In this document: positions 54,101 to 62,441 of the stretch, in pieces
How the letters are laid out: each line of letters begins with the position of its first letter
How positions within the stretch are numbered: the first letter of the stretch is position 1
DNA from: Numida meleagris
Taxonomy: Eukaryota > Chordata > Aves > Galliformes > Numididae
Direction of reading: 5' to 3'
Length of the DNA: 64,000 nt
Assembly: GCF_002078875.1 (NCBI RefSeq)
Contig: NC_034409.1
Span: 67,322,450-67,386,449 of the forward strand
Notes under the pieces: model-generated
Seen by the model: only the letters and a program-made list of their open reading frames with translations
What the model was told of the DNA's origin: nothing
Databases searched by the model: none
Program-made: the position numbers and the translations under genes

Positions 54101-57100
54101 TACTACTTCCCACACTGCAGAGTATCATAAGCACTCTTCTTTGGCTACCAAACAATAAAGCCTGAAGAATTCTTTTTTTGTGGTGGTGGGCTTTTTTTGT
54201 GTTTCAGTTTTTCGTGGGTTTTTTTTTTTTTTTTGGAAAGTTTTTATTTCACATCCTACATATCCTCAATATGGAGATCATGTAAAATTCAAGCAGAAAT
54301 CTATTATAAAATATGAGGGCTGCTCCAAAAGTAATGTCTCCTGCTTTATTATGTTGGCCCATGAAGTCAGAGGCAGATGGTGGTATGGCAGTAGAGGCTG
54401 AATCTTCCAATCTATATTCTATTGCATTTTGCTGCTGTGCAATAGATGGCAGCAGAGGGGCAGTCTGACAAAATGGTGTCTGACATGGAAGTGCGTATGA
54501 AGCAAAGGCATGACACTGAATTCCTCAGAATTCAGAAAGAGTGGCGGTGACATCCATCAACACTTGCCAAATGCTTCTGGAGACCAAACAGCAGATGTGA
54601 GCACAGTGAGGCAGTGGGTGGTGCATTTCAGTAATGGCATCAGCAACATGAAAGACAAACCACAGCTGTCACACTATGAAACAACAAGAGTATCGATCAG
54701 CTTATCCACACAAATAGGGAGATTACAACCAGGGAAGGAACTATGTACAGAGCTGAATATCAGCTTCAATACGTTGGAAACAATGCTGACAACATTGGAA
54801 TATTGCAAAGTTTGCGCCAAGCGAGTCCCACGAATGCTCACACAGGTACAGAATGAATACCATAATCAAGTTTGTCAGGATCTGTTAAACCAATACAAGG
54901 CTGAAGGTGACAGTTTTCTGGATCGCATCATTATTGGTGATGAGAAGCGGTGTCAACATGACAAGCCAGAGTCAAAAGGACAGTGTTTGGAGTGGCAACA
55001 TGGGAATTCCCCATCGAATAAAAAGTTCAAGACGCAACCCTCAGTGGGTAGAGTGATGCGCAATGTCTTTTGGAATAGAAAAGGAGTGATTCCTCCGGAT
55101 TCCACTGATACCGGATAAGCCATCAACTCTGACTGCTACATCACAACACTAAGCTGAAGGCTCAAACTTCCAGACTCAGGCCAGAGAAGAGGACAACCTT
55201 TCTCTTGTAACAAAATAACACCAGGCCCCATACCAGTTTGAAGATCATAGAGCACACTGCCAGCCTTGGCTGGACTGTCCTAACACATCCACCTTATAGT
55301 CCAGCTTTAGTACCTACTTATCCATCTACATGGGCCAATGAAAGATGGACTGCGTGGGCAACATTTTCCTAGCAATGACACCATCATAACAGCAGTTAAA
55401 CAGGTCACCTCCACTAGTGCAGATTTTTTTTTTTTTTTAAGTATGTCATGCAGGCTCTCATCTATCACTGGCAAGAAGACATAGCTAACGGCAGTGACTA
55501 GATTGAAAAACAGTGTTTTGTAGCTGAGAGTTTGCTCTATCAAGTAGTGTTACTGTGCTCTTTATAGCTCTTGCAGTTTCCATGGAAATAAATAGGAGGC
55601 ATTACTTTCAGAAAGACCAACGTACTATAGATATGGCACTTTTTACAAGGACTGGATCTGATCTAAATGAGTTAGAAGGTGACAGTTATTCTCGTTTATG
55701 GTGGAATAAATCTCCAAAGAAGAATTAAGTATTTTCTTAACTTCTTACTGAAGAATATTCTCCCAAGAAGACAGTCAACATCTGATAGCCAGTTAAGACT
55801 TCCAAAACAGTTCACCTTTTCAGATCTTTCCCAACTTCAGGGTGGAGGCCAGTCACAAGCGATGTCCCCCAAGGCTCAGTCTTGGGACCAGTGCTCTTCA
55901 ACATCTTTATCAATGACAGACGATGGAATCGAGTGCACCCTCAGAAAGTTTGCAGATGACACCAAGCTGAGTGGTGCAGTCGATACACTGGAAGGAAGGG
56001 AAGCCATCCAGAGGGACCTGGACAGGCTGGAGAAGTGGGCCCATGTGAACCTAATGAGGTTTAACAAGGCCAAATGCAGGGTGCTGCACGTGGGCTGGGG
56101 CAATCCCGAGTATTTGTACAGATTGGGGGAAAAACTCCTCAAGAGCAGCCCTGCAGAGAGGGACTTGGGGGTCCTGGTGGACAAGAAGCTGGACATGAGC
56201 CAGCAGTGTGCGCTGGCAGCCCGGAAGGCCAACTACGTTCTGTGCTGTATTAAAAGAGGAGTGGCCAGCAGGGAGATGGAGGTGGTGGTCCCCCTCTACT
56301 CGGCTCTTGTGAGGCCGCATCTGGAGTACTGCGTCCAGGCCTGGGGCCCCCAGCGTAAGAAAGACACAGAGCTCTTGGAACGAGTTCAGAGGAGGGCCAC
56401 TAAGATGATCAGAGGGCTGGAGCACCTCTCCTATAAAGAAAGGTTGAGGAAACTGGGCTTGTTTAGTTTGGAGAAGAGAAGGCTCCAGGGAGACCTCATT
56501 GCGGCCTTCCAATACTTGAAGGGAGCATATAAACAGGAGGAGGAATGATTGCTCACGAGGGTGTATAGAGAAAGGACAAGGGGGAATGGTTTCAAACTGA
56601 GACGGGGGGATGAAGGTTAGATAATAGGAGGAAGTTTTTCCACACAGAGGGTGGTGATGCACTGGAACAGGTTGCCCAAGGAGGTTGTGGACGCCCCATC
56701 CCTAAAGGCATTCAAGGCCAGGCTGGACATGGCTCTGGGCAGTCTGGTCTAGTGGTTGGCGACCCTGCACTCAGCAGGGGGGTTGAGACTAGATGATCTT
56801 TGAGGTCCTTTTCAACCCAGACCGTTCTACAATTCTATGATCTTTCTACAGACTTTGTGATTTTGATTAAAAGTTACAGGCAAATCCAGAAAAAAAACTA
56901 ACATAAGATTTTATTTTGATTCAAGAATGAATTTGCTGCTCCTCCCTCAGAAGGCTTTGATGTGAAATGGCCATCTAACAGTAGAAAACACCCACAGACT
57001 AAGGAGGAACATCTTCAGTAGCCCTCTTCCCTTCCAAAAATCACAAACCCTTAGGGCAAATTATGTGCCATTACATAGCCTGATCATAAGCTGTGACTAA

Positions 57101-60100
57101 GCAAGTATTGATTACCTTTATCTAGAAAGAGAATCATTAGAACAGACAGCGCACCTACAGCACACACAACTGGGTTACCTCATGCACTGTGACGTGGCAA
57201 ATAAATTTAGACCTCACCACATGAACATGATTGTTGCCCCACCCACCGATACCATAAAAACTCTTTTACAAGTGATTGAGTTTATCAAACTTCAGATGCT
57301 TCATGAGAATGAAGGAACCAATAAGCAGATGACATCTAATACTGCTTCAATTTTCAAACTACGATGACATTGAGTTCAAGACACACCTCTGATTAGTTTC
57401 ACCACAACGCATCAGCGTAGCGTAGCATATTCTGAAACTATTTTTTTCCTGTCATCCTTTCTCTAAATAGTAAGAACTTTCACAACTATTGAAAGATCAT
57501 GATGTCCTAGAACAGCTACACAATAAAAATAATTCTCTTGAAAAATATAACAACACAGATTCAAAAATAAGGTTACAATTTACATCATTTCCCATTATAT
57601 CCATATTTTATTCTCATTCAATTATTTTAGGGTTCTGAACTCCAAATACAGTTTAGGCAAACTGAAGTATTTTTAAGTCATTCGCAAATCTGAACCTAGG
57701 CATGGTTTATATAAAGAAAACAGCATGACCCACACAAGAACAGAACTGAAAGCAGCCACCAGAAAATACTGACCACAGAAAAGCTACTGAGCACAAGACA
57801 GGAAGAAAAAAGCAGACATATTGGAAGTGCTGATAAATGCCAAGAGACGTACATCCTGCTCATAACAGCACTACTAAAAAGCAAGCAATTTTTTATTATA
57901 TGAGGGAGAACCACTCATGAAACTTGTCTGGAGACAATATGGAACCAAGTCAAATGCAAGATCCTAAAAAAGTAAATTTTACTGAATATATTAATTTCCC
58001 TTTAAAAAAAAAAAGTTCCCCTCCTTCTCCTTAGGTTTGGGGAAGGATGAACACTGTGTGCTACATGTAATTTTAATTATTTTAGACACCCAAATCTGGC
58101 TGCTGAACTTTTGGCACGTATCATGCTATGCAAATAACCAACATCTAAATTAACACTAAGGCTCTTCAAGAGTAAGATCAGGCATCCTTTATAAAGATCA
58201 CTTCAAAATGGGAAGAAATAAATATTGTATTCCCTGTTCCATAGCATTACACTACAGAGAGGCAATCACGTATTAGCCTACTGATCCTTCTTTATGACCT
58301 GACCTAGAAGATCTCTAATAGGTCATGGGATAAAACAATCTCAAGTCTGCACTTACGGCAGTGGTCACTAAGTTTTCTCATACTATAACTGAAAACTGAT
58401 TCTTCTTCAAAAACAAAATTTCATCTCCATAAGATGAGAAAAAAAATCGTAAATTATGATCATATTTTCACAACCTCTTTAAGGCAGTAGAGCTGAATGT
58501 AATCAAAGTTCCCTCTATAATTTAGAACAAATTGGCAAGGATATAAAAATTGGCATGTTCACTTTCACTAACCCAGAACAGTGTCTGAGTTTTGAAAGGC
58601 ATTTTCTTTTATGAAATCCAAACACATCATTCCCTGTATTCATTATAACCAATTTCTGGATTCAGCAAGCTGTAAGCATTCAGCAGGAGCTTGAAGCCTC
58701 CAGAGATCCCTTCCAACTTGGAACTACCATATGATTTTATTACTAAAAATCACACGTCATAAAATCAAAAGCTACTAGTGCAAAAGGCACATACTTGTTT
58801 TGATGACAAAGCTTTCTGCAATCATAAAGCAGAGAAAGCAAACCTCAAGAATTTAGAGAAAATACTTAGTTTTAGGCAGCTTCTAGCACATCCTCTAATG
58901 ACAACTGCACAGACAAAATACATGAAGGACAGTGTTCAGACAGAAAAACTTGCCTTTTCCTTACCAGCATATAAGCCTGAGTATCTACGCTGTTTTGTGG
59001 TGATAACAATCACATGTAACTAGACACAGAAGAGTTACATTACAATAAACTGCCTGAAATTCACTAAGTAGCTGGCAACAAGTACAGATCCTACGATTTT
59101 AAAAATAAAGCATTAGAACCAGTTTAAGCACTACTTAGATTTTCATCCGCTGTCCTACATTTGTGTGCTACACTACAATATAAAAAAATAAATAATTAAA
59201 TCATGAATATTTTAACTTACAAATCTTAAAGCAAAGATTAAACATTAAGATGCTTTAACTATGCTGTCTCAGAACTGTTTTGCTGACTAAGCAGTCTGAC
59301 ACAGAATTTTTTTTTTTTTTTAAACAAGAAAAGTTAGTTAACTTTTATAAGTCAAACCCTGGACTCTTCAACTTCCTACTTGTCTTTTTGCCCTTAGAAT
59401 TACTTAGAGCAAAGTCAGTTAACAGCACAGCTCAGCAGAGGAAGCTCCATCAGCGTTCTTTGTCTGCTTTGCTATGAAGCTGCTGTTTCAGATTAGTCAA
59501 GCATATTTTCCATGCAATACATGAGTCTCAGTTTCACCTCCCTGGTAAATACATAGCTACTCTAACAAGAGGAACCCAGGGCAGACATTCTGTTTGCTCC
59601 ACCCTCCGAACAAAGGCAGTTACCTTTTATTTCAGCGTCTTACTATATGCAACACATGTGCAACCACAAGCATTCTTGCTTGTTACATACAGTCAAGTTT
59701 AGAAACAGACTGATGAGTAAAAATAGAAGGCTAGCATAGAGTTTTGTGAACAGGATGCTCTTGTGCAGCTAACAGAAAGAAAAGAAAAAATAAAGTTAGT
59801 AAAAAAGTTTCAGTTTTGAAGTAATTTAGTTGAAGCAAGAATCTGACTTTTTTTTTTGTTTGTTTGTTTTTACATACAAATACTGAAACACAGCAGCCTA
59901 TTACTTTACTACAGCACAACCAGTCATGTGTCCCCATTCTACACCAATGGTACCAGCGGCTTTTATTCTGCTCTTTGCTCCTTCTTCCAAACTGGGTGGT
60001 GGAGGAAGGAAGTGCGGTTGGTTGGGTTCTGCGTGTTTTTGTAGGTTAGGCTTTTTTTTTTTTTTTTAAAACATGCGTACTAGAACTTTCCCAAAAGGTT

Positions 60101-61526
60101 AGCGCCATCCCACCTAAATAATAATTAAAAAGCAGTTTTATTTCTTGGGGTGCGTGAAAGAAAAACGATTCTGTTGGGAAGTATCCCCATAACTGAACTA
60201 GAACAAAATGACCCCCAAGGCCCTGTTCAGTATCCTTCTTCATGTTGTAATGCTCTTTTCATTGTACATCAAGATCAAAAAAAGAACTCCCTGAAGAAAG
60301 ACATCCTACCCACTGGAACTGTGCTTCACTTATGGCTGTAGCCTTCAAGGAAATTATTTGGAAGAAGCGTTACCTTCATTTTCATATTAACTGTACTGTG
60401 CAAGTCAAATTTCCACCATCACAGAACTTCGGAACGTTCAAGTCAACTTGTGAGTTATTACCATGGCGTGGTCAGTTTCGCTATAGCAGTCTGAAGAGAA
60501 ATAATTCTCTGGAAAAGAGAAACTTTACCAAAATCCAAAACCACCGCACGCTGTAACTGCTGGGTCACAGAGTTGAAGGGCATGGCACAAAGCGCCCACC
60601 TGAGTGCAGGGAGGATGCGAGCCGCTGCTTCTCGCAGCTGTACACACGTACTGAAGATGCAAGCAGGGGTAGATGAAGTATGTTCTAGAAGCACAAAGCA
60701 ACCAATCCTCACACAGATGATTCATCATAAATATGAATGATTGCTCACCTAGTTCAGCACCAGGCAAGGCTCCGGGGCTGAGAGGCGAATGAGGCCGTTA
60801 GTGGGGCAGACAGCGACCGAGATACCACTGACACGGAGAAAAAACGCAGCGACCCGAGGCTTTTATTGACATTAATTACACGCGAACACGCGGGGCGCGC
60901 CCGCTGATCGCTCCCGGGGAGCGCCCCAGCCCGCGGCGCCGTTACCTCAGCGGCCGCCCCTCGCCGCCCTCCTTCCCCCGGGTGCCGGGAGGAGCAGCCC
61001 GCCGGCTCTGAAGGCACGGCGAGGGCAAACCTTCTCCTGCCTTCCCTCGCCGGCCCCGCGCGGGCAGCAGGGCGGATGCAGCTAAGTTCCAGAGGGCAGG
61101 GTGAGAAAGGAGGAAGAGGGAAGCGAGAGCCGGAGGAGGGGGCAGGGGATGCTGCCGGCCGCCACGCCCCGCCGCCAGGCAGCCGAGCGAATGGGGCTCG
61201 GCGCAGGGGGCTGCCTGCGGAGAGGAGGGGGAGGGGACGGCGGCGCGGCGGCGCTCCCCCGCACAATGGCCGCCCGCCCCCCCTTCCTTTCCTTTCGTTT
61301 CCCTTCCCTCCCCAGCCCCAGAACGCCGCATCTCCCGCCTGCCCGCCGGCGCGACCCCGGCCTGCCGTACCTGCAGCGTCACCTCCTCGGGTCTCCAGTG
61401 GGGCCGCAGGCGGCGCAGCAACTGCAGGGCGCCCTGGCGGCAGCCGGGCCCCTCCCGCTCGCTGACGGTGATGTCCAGCTTGGGCACCTCCGGGGAGCCG
61501 GGCGGGACGTGGATGTAATTGGACAT
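33119..61526 (-). CDS. ETNK1: Ethanolamine kinase 1, complete spliced coding region (8 exons)
   Basis: This is a choline/ethanolamine kinase family protein that phosphorylates ethanolamine with ATP in the cytosol, the first step of the CDP-ethanolamine pathway. I joined eight minus-strand exons: 61526-61371, 47021-46762, 45958-45818, 44997-44855, 38922-38839, 36678-36518, 34430-34357 and 33191-33119. The total is 1092 bp, giving 363 residues and TAA. All seven introns have GT and AG ends and the phases agree. Visible motifs are [11 protein letters not shown] near residues 54-64, HNDLLCKN at 219-226 (the kinase catalytic loop) and [11 protein letters not shown] at 238-248 with the metal-binding Asp240. 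No catalytic residue is missing and no stop interrupts the frame. The human protein has a longer N-terminal form; here the chosen start has a strong GCCGCCATG context, and I did not establish an extension. ETNK2 is a paralogue, but the sequence matches ETNK1 much more closely. Confidence 0.96.
33192..34356 (-). other. ETNK1: ETNK1 intron 7 (1165 bp)
   Basis: AT-rich intron between exons 7 and 8, phase 2. It contains a 47 bp plus-oriented CR1 3' tail (34291-34337) and an A-rich run near 33500. Confidence 0.85.
34291..34337 (+). mobile_element. CR1 3' tail, very short
   Basis: CAGATGGCCCCAAAATTCCC then TTCCAATCTCAATTATTGTA TGATTA matches the last ~45 bases of CR1 (GATGATC...TTCCAACCC...ATTCTATGATT). 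It lies in intron 7, 20 bp from exon 7. Confidence 0.7.
34357..34430 (-). CDS. ETNK1: ETNK1 coding exon 7
   Basis: The exon is 74 bp and encodes residues 316-339 plus two bases of codon 340: [20 protein letters not shown] then FDFLG. The [14 protein letters not shown] helix is a hallmark of this kinase family's C-terminal region. The acceptor is CCTTTAG|GCTTCC and the donor is CTAGG|GTAAGT. Confidence 0.96.
34431..38838 (-). other. ETNK1: ETNK1 introns 5 and 6 (flanking exon 6)
   Basis: Intron 5 (36679-38838) and intron 6 (34431-36517) are AT-rich. Intron 5 has a 156-codon plus-strand open frame (37393-37863) with no recognisable domain, a length expected by chance in this much sequence. No transposon was recognised in either intron. 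Confidence 0.8.
36518..36678 (-). CDS. ETNK1: ETNK1 coding exon 6
   Basis: The exon is 161 bp and covers residues 262-315. It encodes [20 protein letters not shown], then [20 protein letters not shown] and [14 protein letters not shown], part of the helical C-lobe that follows the catalytic core. The acceptor is preceded by a C-rich tract (CCCCCCCACAG|GAGTA) and the donor is GCACTG|GTAAAT. Confidence 0.96.
38839..38922 (-). CDS. ETNK1: ETNK1 coding exon 5 (metal-binding Asp)
   Basis: This is a short 84 bp exon encoding [20 protein letters not shown] and GNHFNEFA (residues 234-261). Asp240 in FIDYEY is the equivalent of the kinase DFG aspartate that binds magnesium. The acceptor is TCACATAG|GTGATG and the donor is TTTGCAG|GTAAAA. 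It lies between two long introns (5.9 kb and 2.2 kb). Confidence 0.96.
38923..44854 (-). other. ETNK1: ETNK1 intron 4 (5.9 kb)
   Basis: AT-rich intron between exons 4 and 5, with no recognisable coding segment or dispersed repeat. There is a short C run near 40690 and a poly-A stretch near 42280. The short open frames inside it have no family resemblance and are not called. Confidence 0.85.
44855..44997 (-). CDS. ETNK1: ETNK1 coding exon 4 (catalytic loop)
   Basis: The exon is 143 bp, completing codon 186 and ending with the first base of codon 234. It encodes [20 protein letters not shown], then [20 protein letters not shown] and [15 protein letters not shown] (219-226) is the Brenner-type catalytic loop, with Asp221 as probable catalytic base and Asn226 as metal ligand. 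The acceptor CTTGAAAAG has a short pyrimidine tract. The donor is CGAG|GTAGGT. Confidence 0.96.
44998..45817 (-). other. ETNK1: ETNK1 intron 3 (820 bp)
   Basis: AT-rich intron between exons 3 and 4, phase 2. It contains a 19 bp direct tandem duplication (45452-45489) and a short TA run near 45742. Confidence 0.88.
45452..45489. repeat. 19 bp tandem duplication
   Basis: TTAGAGAATTATAGAGAAC is followed directly by TTAGAAAATTATAGAAAAC: two copies with two substitutions (G to A in both), in ETNK1 intron 3. Confidence 0.8.
45818..45958 (-). CDS. ETNK1: ETNK1 coding exon 3
   Basis: The exon is 141 bp and covers residues 139-186, shared at both ends. It reads [20 protein letters not shown], then [19 protein letters not shown] and ADEEVNK. 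The acceptor is TTTGAAG|ACTC and the donor is AAAAG|GTAGGT. The triplet His154-Asn155-Gly156 aligns with human H243-N244-G245 (452-residue numbering), the site of recurrent somatic mutations in human myeloid disease. The wild-type residues are present here. Confidence 0.96.
45959..46761 (-). other. ETNK1: ETNK1 intron 2 (803 bp)
   Basis: AT-rich intron between exons 2 and 3, phase 2. Nothing beyond the splice sites is recognised. Confidence 0.88.
46762..47021 (-). CDS. ETNK1: ETNK1 coding exon 2
   Basis: This is the largest coding exon (260 bp) and covers residues 53-138 plus two bases of codon 139. It begins [20 protein letters not shown] and continues through the kinase N-lobe, including [20 protein letters not shown], the [13 protein letters not shown] segment and [17 protein letters not shown]. 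The acceptor is TTTTCAG|CTG and the donor is TTTTCAG|GTAAGC. The nucleotide-binding strand-turn-strand and the substrate-pocket segment EFMQG are typical of choline/ethanolamine kinases. Confidence 0.97.
49088..49113. repeat. (TTTG)n simple repeat
   Basis: A T-rich run with four TTTG units, in ETNK1 intron 1. Similar short TTTG runs occur near 59855. Confidence 0.75.
51281..51745 (-). mobile_element. CR1 LINE 3' fragment, minus orientation
   Basis: It begins TCATAGAATCATAGAATGGC and TTGGGTTGGAAGGGACCTCA, almost the CR1 consensus 3' end in reverse, and continues through the full 3' segment to about 465 bp (…CAGGCTGAACAAGCCCAGCT…). Low divergence suggests a fairly young insertion. Its 5' truncation lies about 20 bp from a Galluhop copy. 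Confidence 0.95.
51766..52270 (-). mobile_element. Galluhop-type mariner, internally deleted copy
   Basis: The left end CCACTCCAAAAGCAATGCCT and TTTATTTTCATGGAAACT is the reverse complement of the 3' end of the larger copy at 54.3-55.6 kb. The right part (reverse complement TTATTATGTTGACCATGATG, then ACAGATGGCAGCAGAGGGAC) matches that copy's 5' end. About 0.8 kb of transposase coding DNA between them is missing, so this is a non-autonomous element of about 505 bp. The right terminal repeat is diverged and its border is approximate. Confidence 0.85.
54314..55622 (+). mobile_element. Galluhop-type mariner DNA transposon, near full length
   Basis: The 5' terminal repeat GAGGGCTGCTCCAAAAGTAA and the 3' end AATAGGAGGCATTACTTTCA, which is complementary to it, define an element of about 1.3 kb. 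TA lies on both sides (54312-54313 and 55623-55624), as expected for mariner/Tc1 insertion. The interior contains a decayed transposase, listed separately. The 3' terminal repeat is more diverged than the 5' one. Confidence 0.9.
54510..55333 (+). pseudogene. Mariner transposase remnant
   Basis: The open part (54510-55118, about 202 codons) encodes mariner-like segments: [11 protein letters not shown] near residue 34, [60 protein letters not shown] and [10 protein letters not shown], which holds the first catalytic Asp. Past the stop at 55116-55118, similarity continues: near 55215-55240 the second catalytic block reads TRPHTSLK, preceded by Asn where mariner has Asp, with an in-frame TAA just before it. 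The N-terminal DNA-binding domain is incomplete. Frame damage, a stop and a lost catalytic residue make it inactive. Confidence 0.85.
55840..56548 (+). pseudogene. CR1 reverse transcriptase, C-terminal part, broken
   Basis: The first segment reads [19 protein letters not shown] in one frame, then frame shifts at about 55912-55922, where two bases are missing compared with the family (FINDLDDG). From there an open frame runs about 210 codons: [20 protein letters not shown] with the polymerase FADD active site, [56 protein letters not shown] and [20 protein letters not shown]. The TGA at 56546-56548 after KQEEE is probably a CGA to TGA decay, since similarity to the tail continues beyond it. 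Confidence 0.88.
55840..56842 (+). mobile_element. CR1 LINE, 5' truncated, about 1 kb, plus orientation
   Basis: It runs from within the reverse transcriptase to the exact CR1 3' end (GAGGTCCTTTTCAACCCAGA, ACAATTCTATGATC). It is the longest CR1 in the window and includes the 3' half of the polymerase region plus the non-coding tail. It sits 0.2 kb downstream of the Galluhop copy in ETNK1 intron 1. Confidence 0.95.
58690..58737 (+). mobile_element. CR1 3' tail, very short
   Basis: TTGAAGCCTCCAGAGATCCC then TTCCAACTTGGAACTACCAT ATGATT matches the last ~45 bases of CR1 (…GGTCCCTTCCAACCC…CTATGATT). Nothing further upstream is recognisable. Confidence 0.6.
61371..61526 (-). CDS. ETNK1: ETNK1 coding exon 1
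   Basis: This exon encodes residues 1-52, starting [16 protein letters not shown] and ending PEEVTLQ. The ATG (61526-61524) follows GCCGCC, a strong vertebrate start context. An in-frame TTG lies seven codons upstream but is not a likely start. The donor is CTGCAG|GTACGG, phase 0. The exon is very GC-rich, unlike the other seven, because it lies in the CpG island. The N-terminal segment before the kinase core varies more between vertebrates than the rest of the protein. Confidence 0.93.
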
Positions 61527-61702
61527 GGCGGCAGGCGAGCACGACAAGGACGAGCGGCTGGATCTGGCGTCTCCTCCGCGGTGGAGCCGGCAACTGAGGG
61601 GGAAATTTCCACTTCGGCTCTCGATAAAGCGGCTCCACCTCCCCCGGCTGCGGCGCGGAGCAGCCTGGGAGAGCGGGCAGGCGGGCGGGGCCTGCGGCGC
61701 CG

Positions 61703-61744
61703 TCCCCTCCCGTCCCCTCCCCTCCCGTCCCCTCTGCCTCCCCT
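61703..61744 (-). promoter_or_regulatory. Repeated CCCCTCCC tract, possible promoter G-quadruplex
   Basis: The plus strand shows repeated TCCCCTCCCG units, so the ETNK1 sense strand has many closely spaced G3-G4 runs about 180-220 nt upstream of the ATG. Such tracts bind Sp1/MAZ-type factors and can form G-quadruplexes. Formation is inferred. Confidence 0.45.
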
Positions 61745-61849
61745 CACCTGTCTGCTCGGGGCCGGCTCTCCGTTCGGCGCACGTCCGGCCGAGCGGGGCG
61801 TGAAGGAATGCGGCGGGGGCGCGGGTCAGCCCGCAGCCGGTCGAGTGGC

Positions 61850-62441
61850 TGATCGCAATCGGGCTCCGAGTTACCCACCGCGGTTAATTTTTAGCCTGTA
61901 ATTTCTGTGCCAGCCTTCGTAAGGCTTCCCCCCATCGCGCGCCCCTCTCGTTTTTCCCTGCGGGTGTATACCTGCTCACCGCCTTGCTCCGCTTACTGCG
62001 GTTTCAGCCGGTTGTTCGCGGTGTCGTTTGTATTCCCTTGGGCGCTGAGAAAGTACCGCGCTATTCGTCTGCCCTGCTTAAACGTCTCCGCGCAGATCGC
62101 CCTTCCCACGGGCAATACAGAGAGCTCGTGCTCTTTTTCTCTGTTACATCTTGCAAGCGGTGCCTCTCTCAAGCTTTTAGGAGGCAGTTTGAGATCTTAT
62201 CTTCAGCCAAAATAACAGCCCAGACTATGCCTAAATACAGCATGTTACCAATAAAATACGATAAAACCCTAATGATTCTATTTTTTTTTAATGAATATTT
62301 TTAAATTACCCGTACTATTCCCACAAGCACCTGGACCTGCCATCACATTCCAAGATCTTCATATGTAGGCAGCACTGGAAACTCAAGAAGTTCCTCTATC
62401 ATAAAGGAGTTTTATTCAGTCAGCCTAAGAAACATGAACAA
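61850..62441. other. Upstream flank of the CpG island
   Basis: GC content falls from CpG-rich (to about 62130) to AT-rich. There is no TATA box or exon I can support. Open frames on the plus strand inside the island (up to 266 codons at 61101-61901) reflect the lack of AT-rich stop codons. Confidence 0.5.

Larger units (their letters stand above)
47022..61370 (-). other. ETNK1: ETNK1 intron 1 (14.3 kb)
   Basis: This is a phase 0 intron with GTACGG donor and TTTTCAG acceptor. It holds the rest of the CpG island (60.88-61.37 kb), two CR1 LINE copies, two Galluhop mariners and a CR1 tail, listed separately. The stretches 47.03-51.28, 52.28-54.31, 56.85-58.69 and 58.74-60.88 kb are AT-rich with short homopolymer runs and no gene or repeat family I recognise. 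Confidence 0.9.
60880..62130 (-). promoter_or_regulatory. ETNK1: ETNK1 CpG-island promoter
   Basis: GC-rich, CpG-dense sequence abruptly replaces AT-rich flanks and covers coding exon 1, its 5'UTR and upstream DNA. It contains GC boxes (for example GGGCGGGGCC at 61683-61692) and no convincing TATA box before the start, which fits a housekeeping gene with dispersed start sites. Transcription start is likely within a few hundred bases above 61526, but the exact position cannot be read from sequence. Confidence 0.75.

Noticed and set aside
56051..56662. 203-codon minus-strand open frame
   Set aside because: It is the antisense shadow of the CR1 reverse transcriptase at 55840-56548.
60754..61638. 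294-codon minus-strand open frame overlapping ETNK1 exon 1
   Set aside because: It is in a different frame from the ETNK1 start codon and contains the exon 1 region only as a shadow; its composition reflects GC-rich DNA.
61101..61901. 266-codon plus-strand open frame across the CpG island
   Set aside because: High GC removes stop codons in all frames. It is antisense to ETNK1 exon 1, rich in Arg/Gly/Pro/Ala, and shows no domain.
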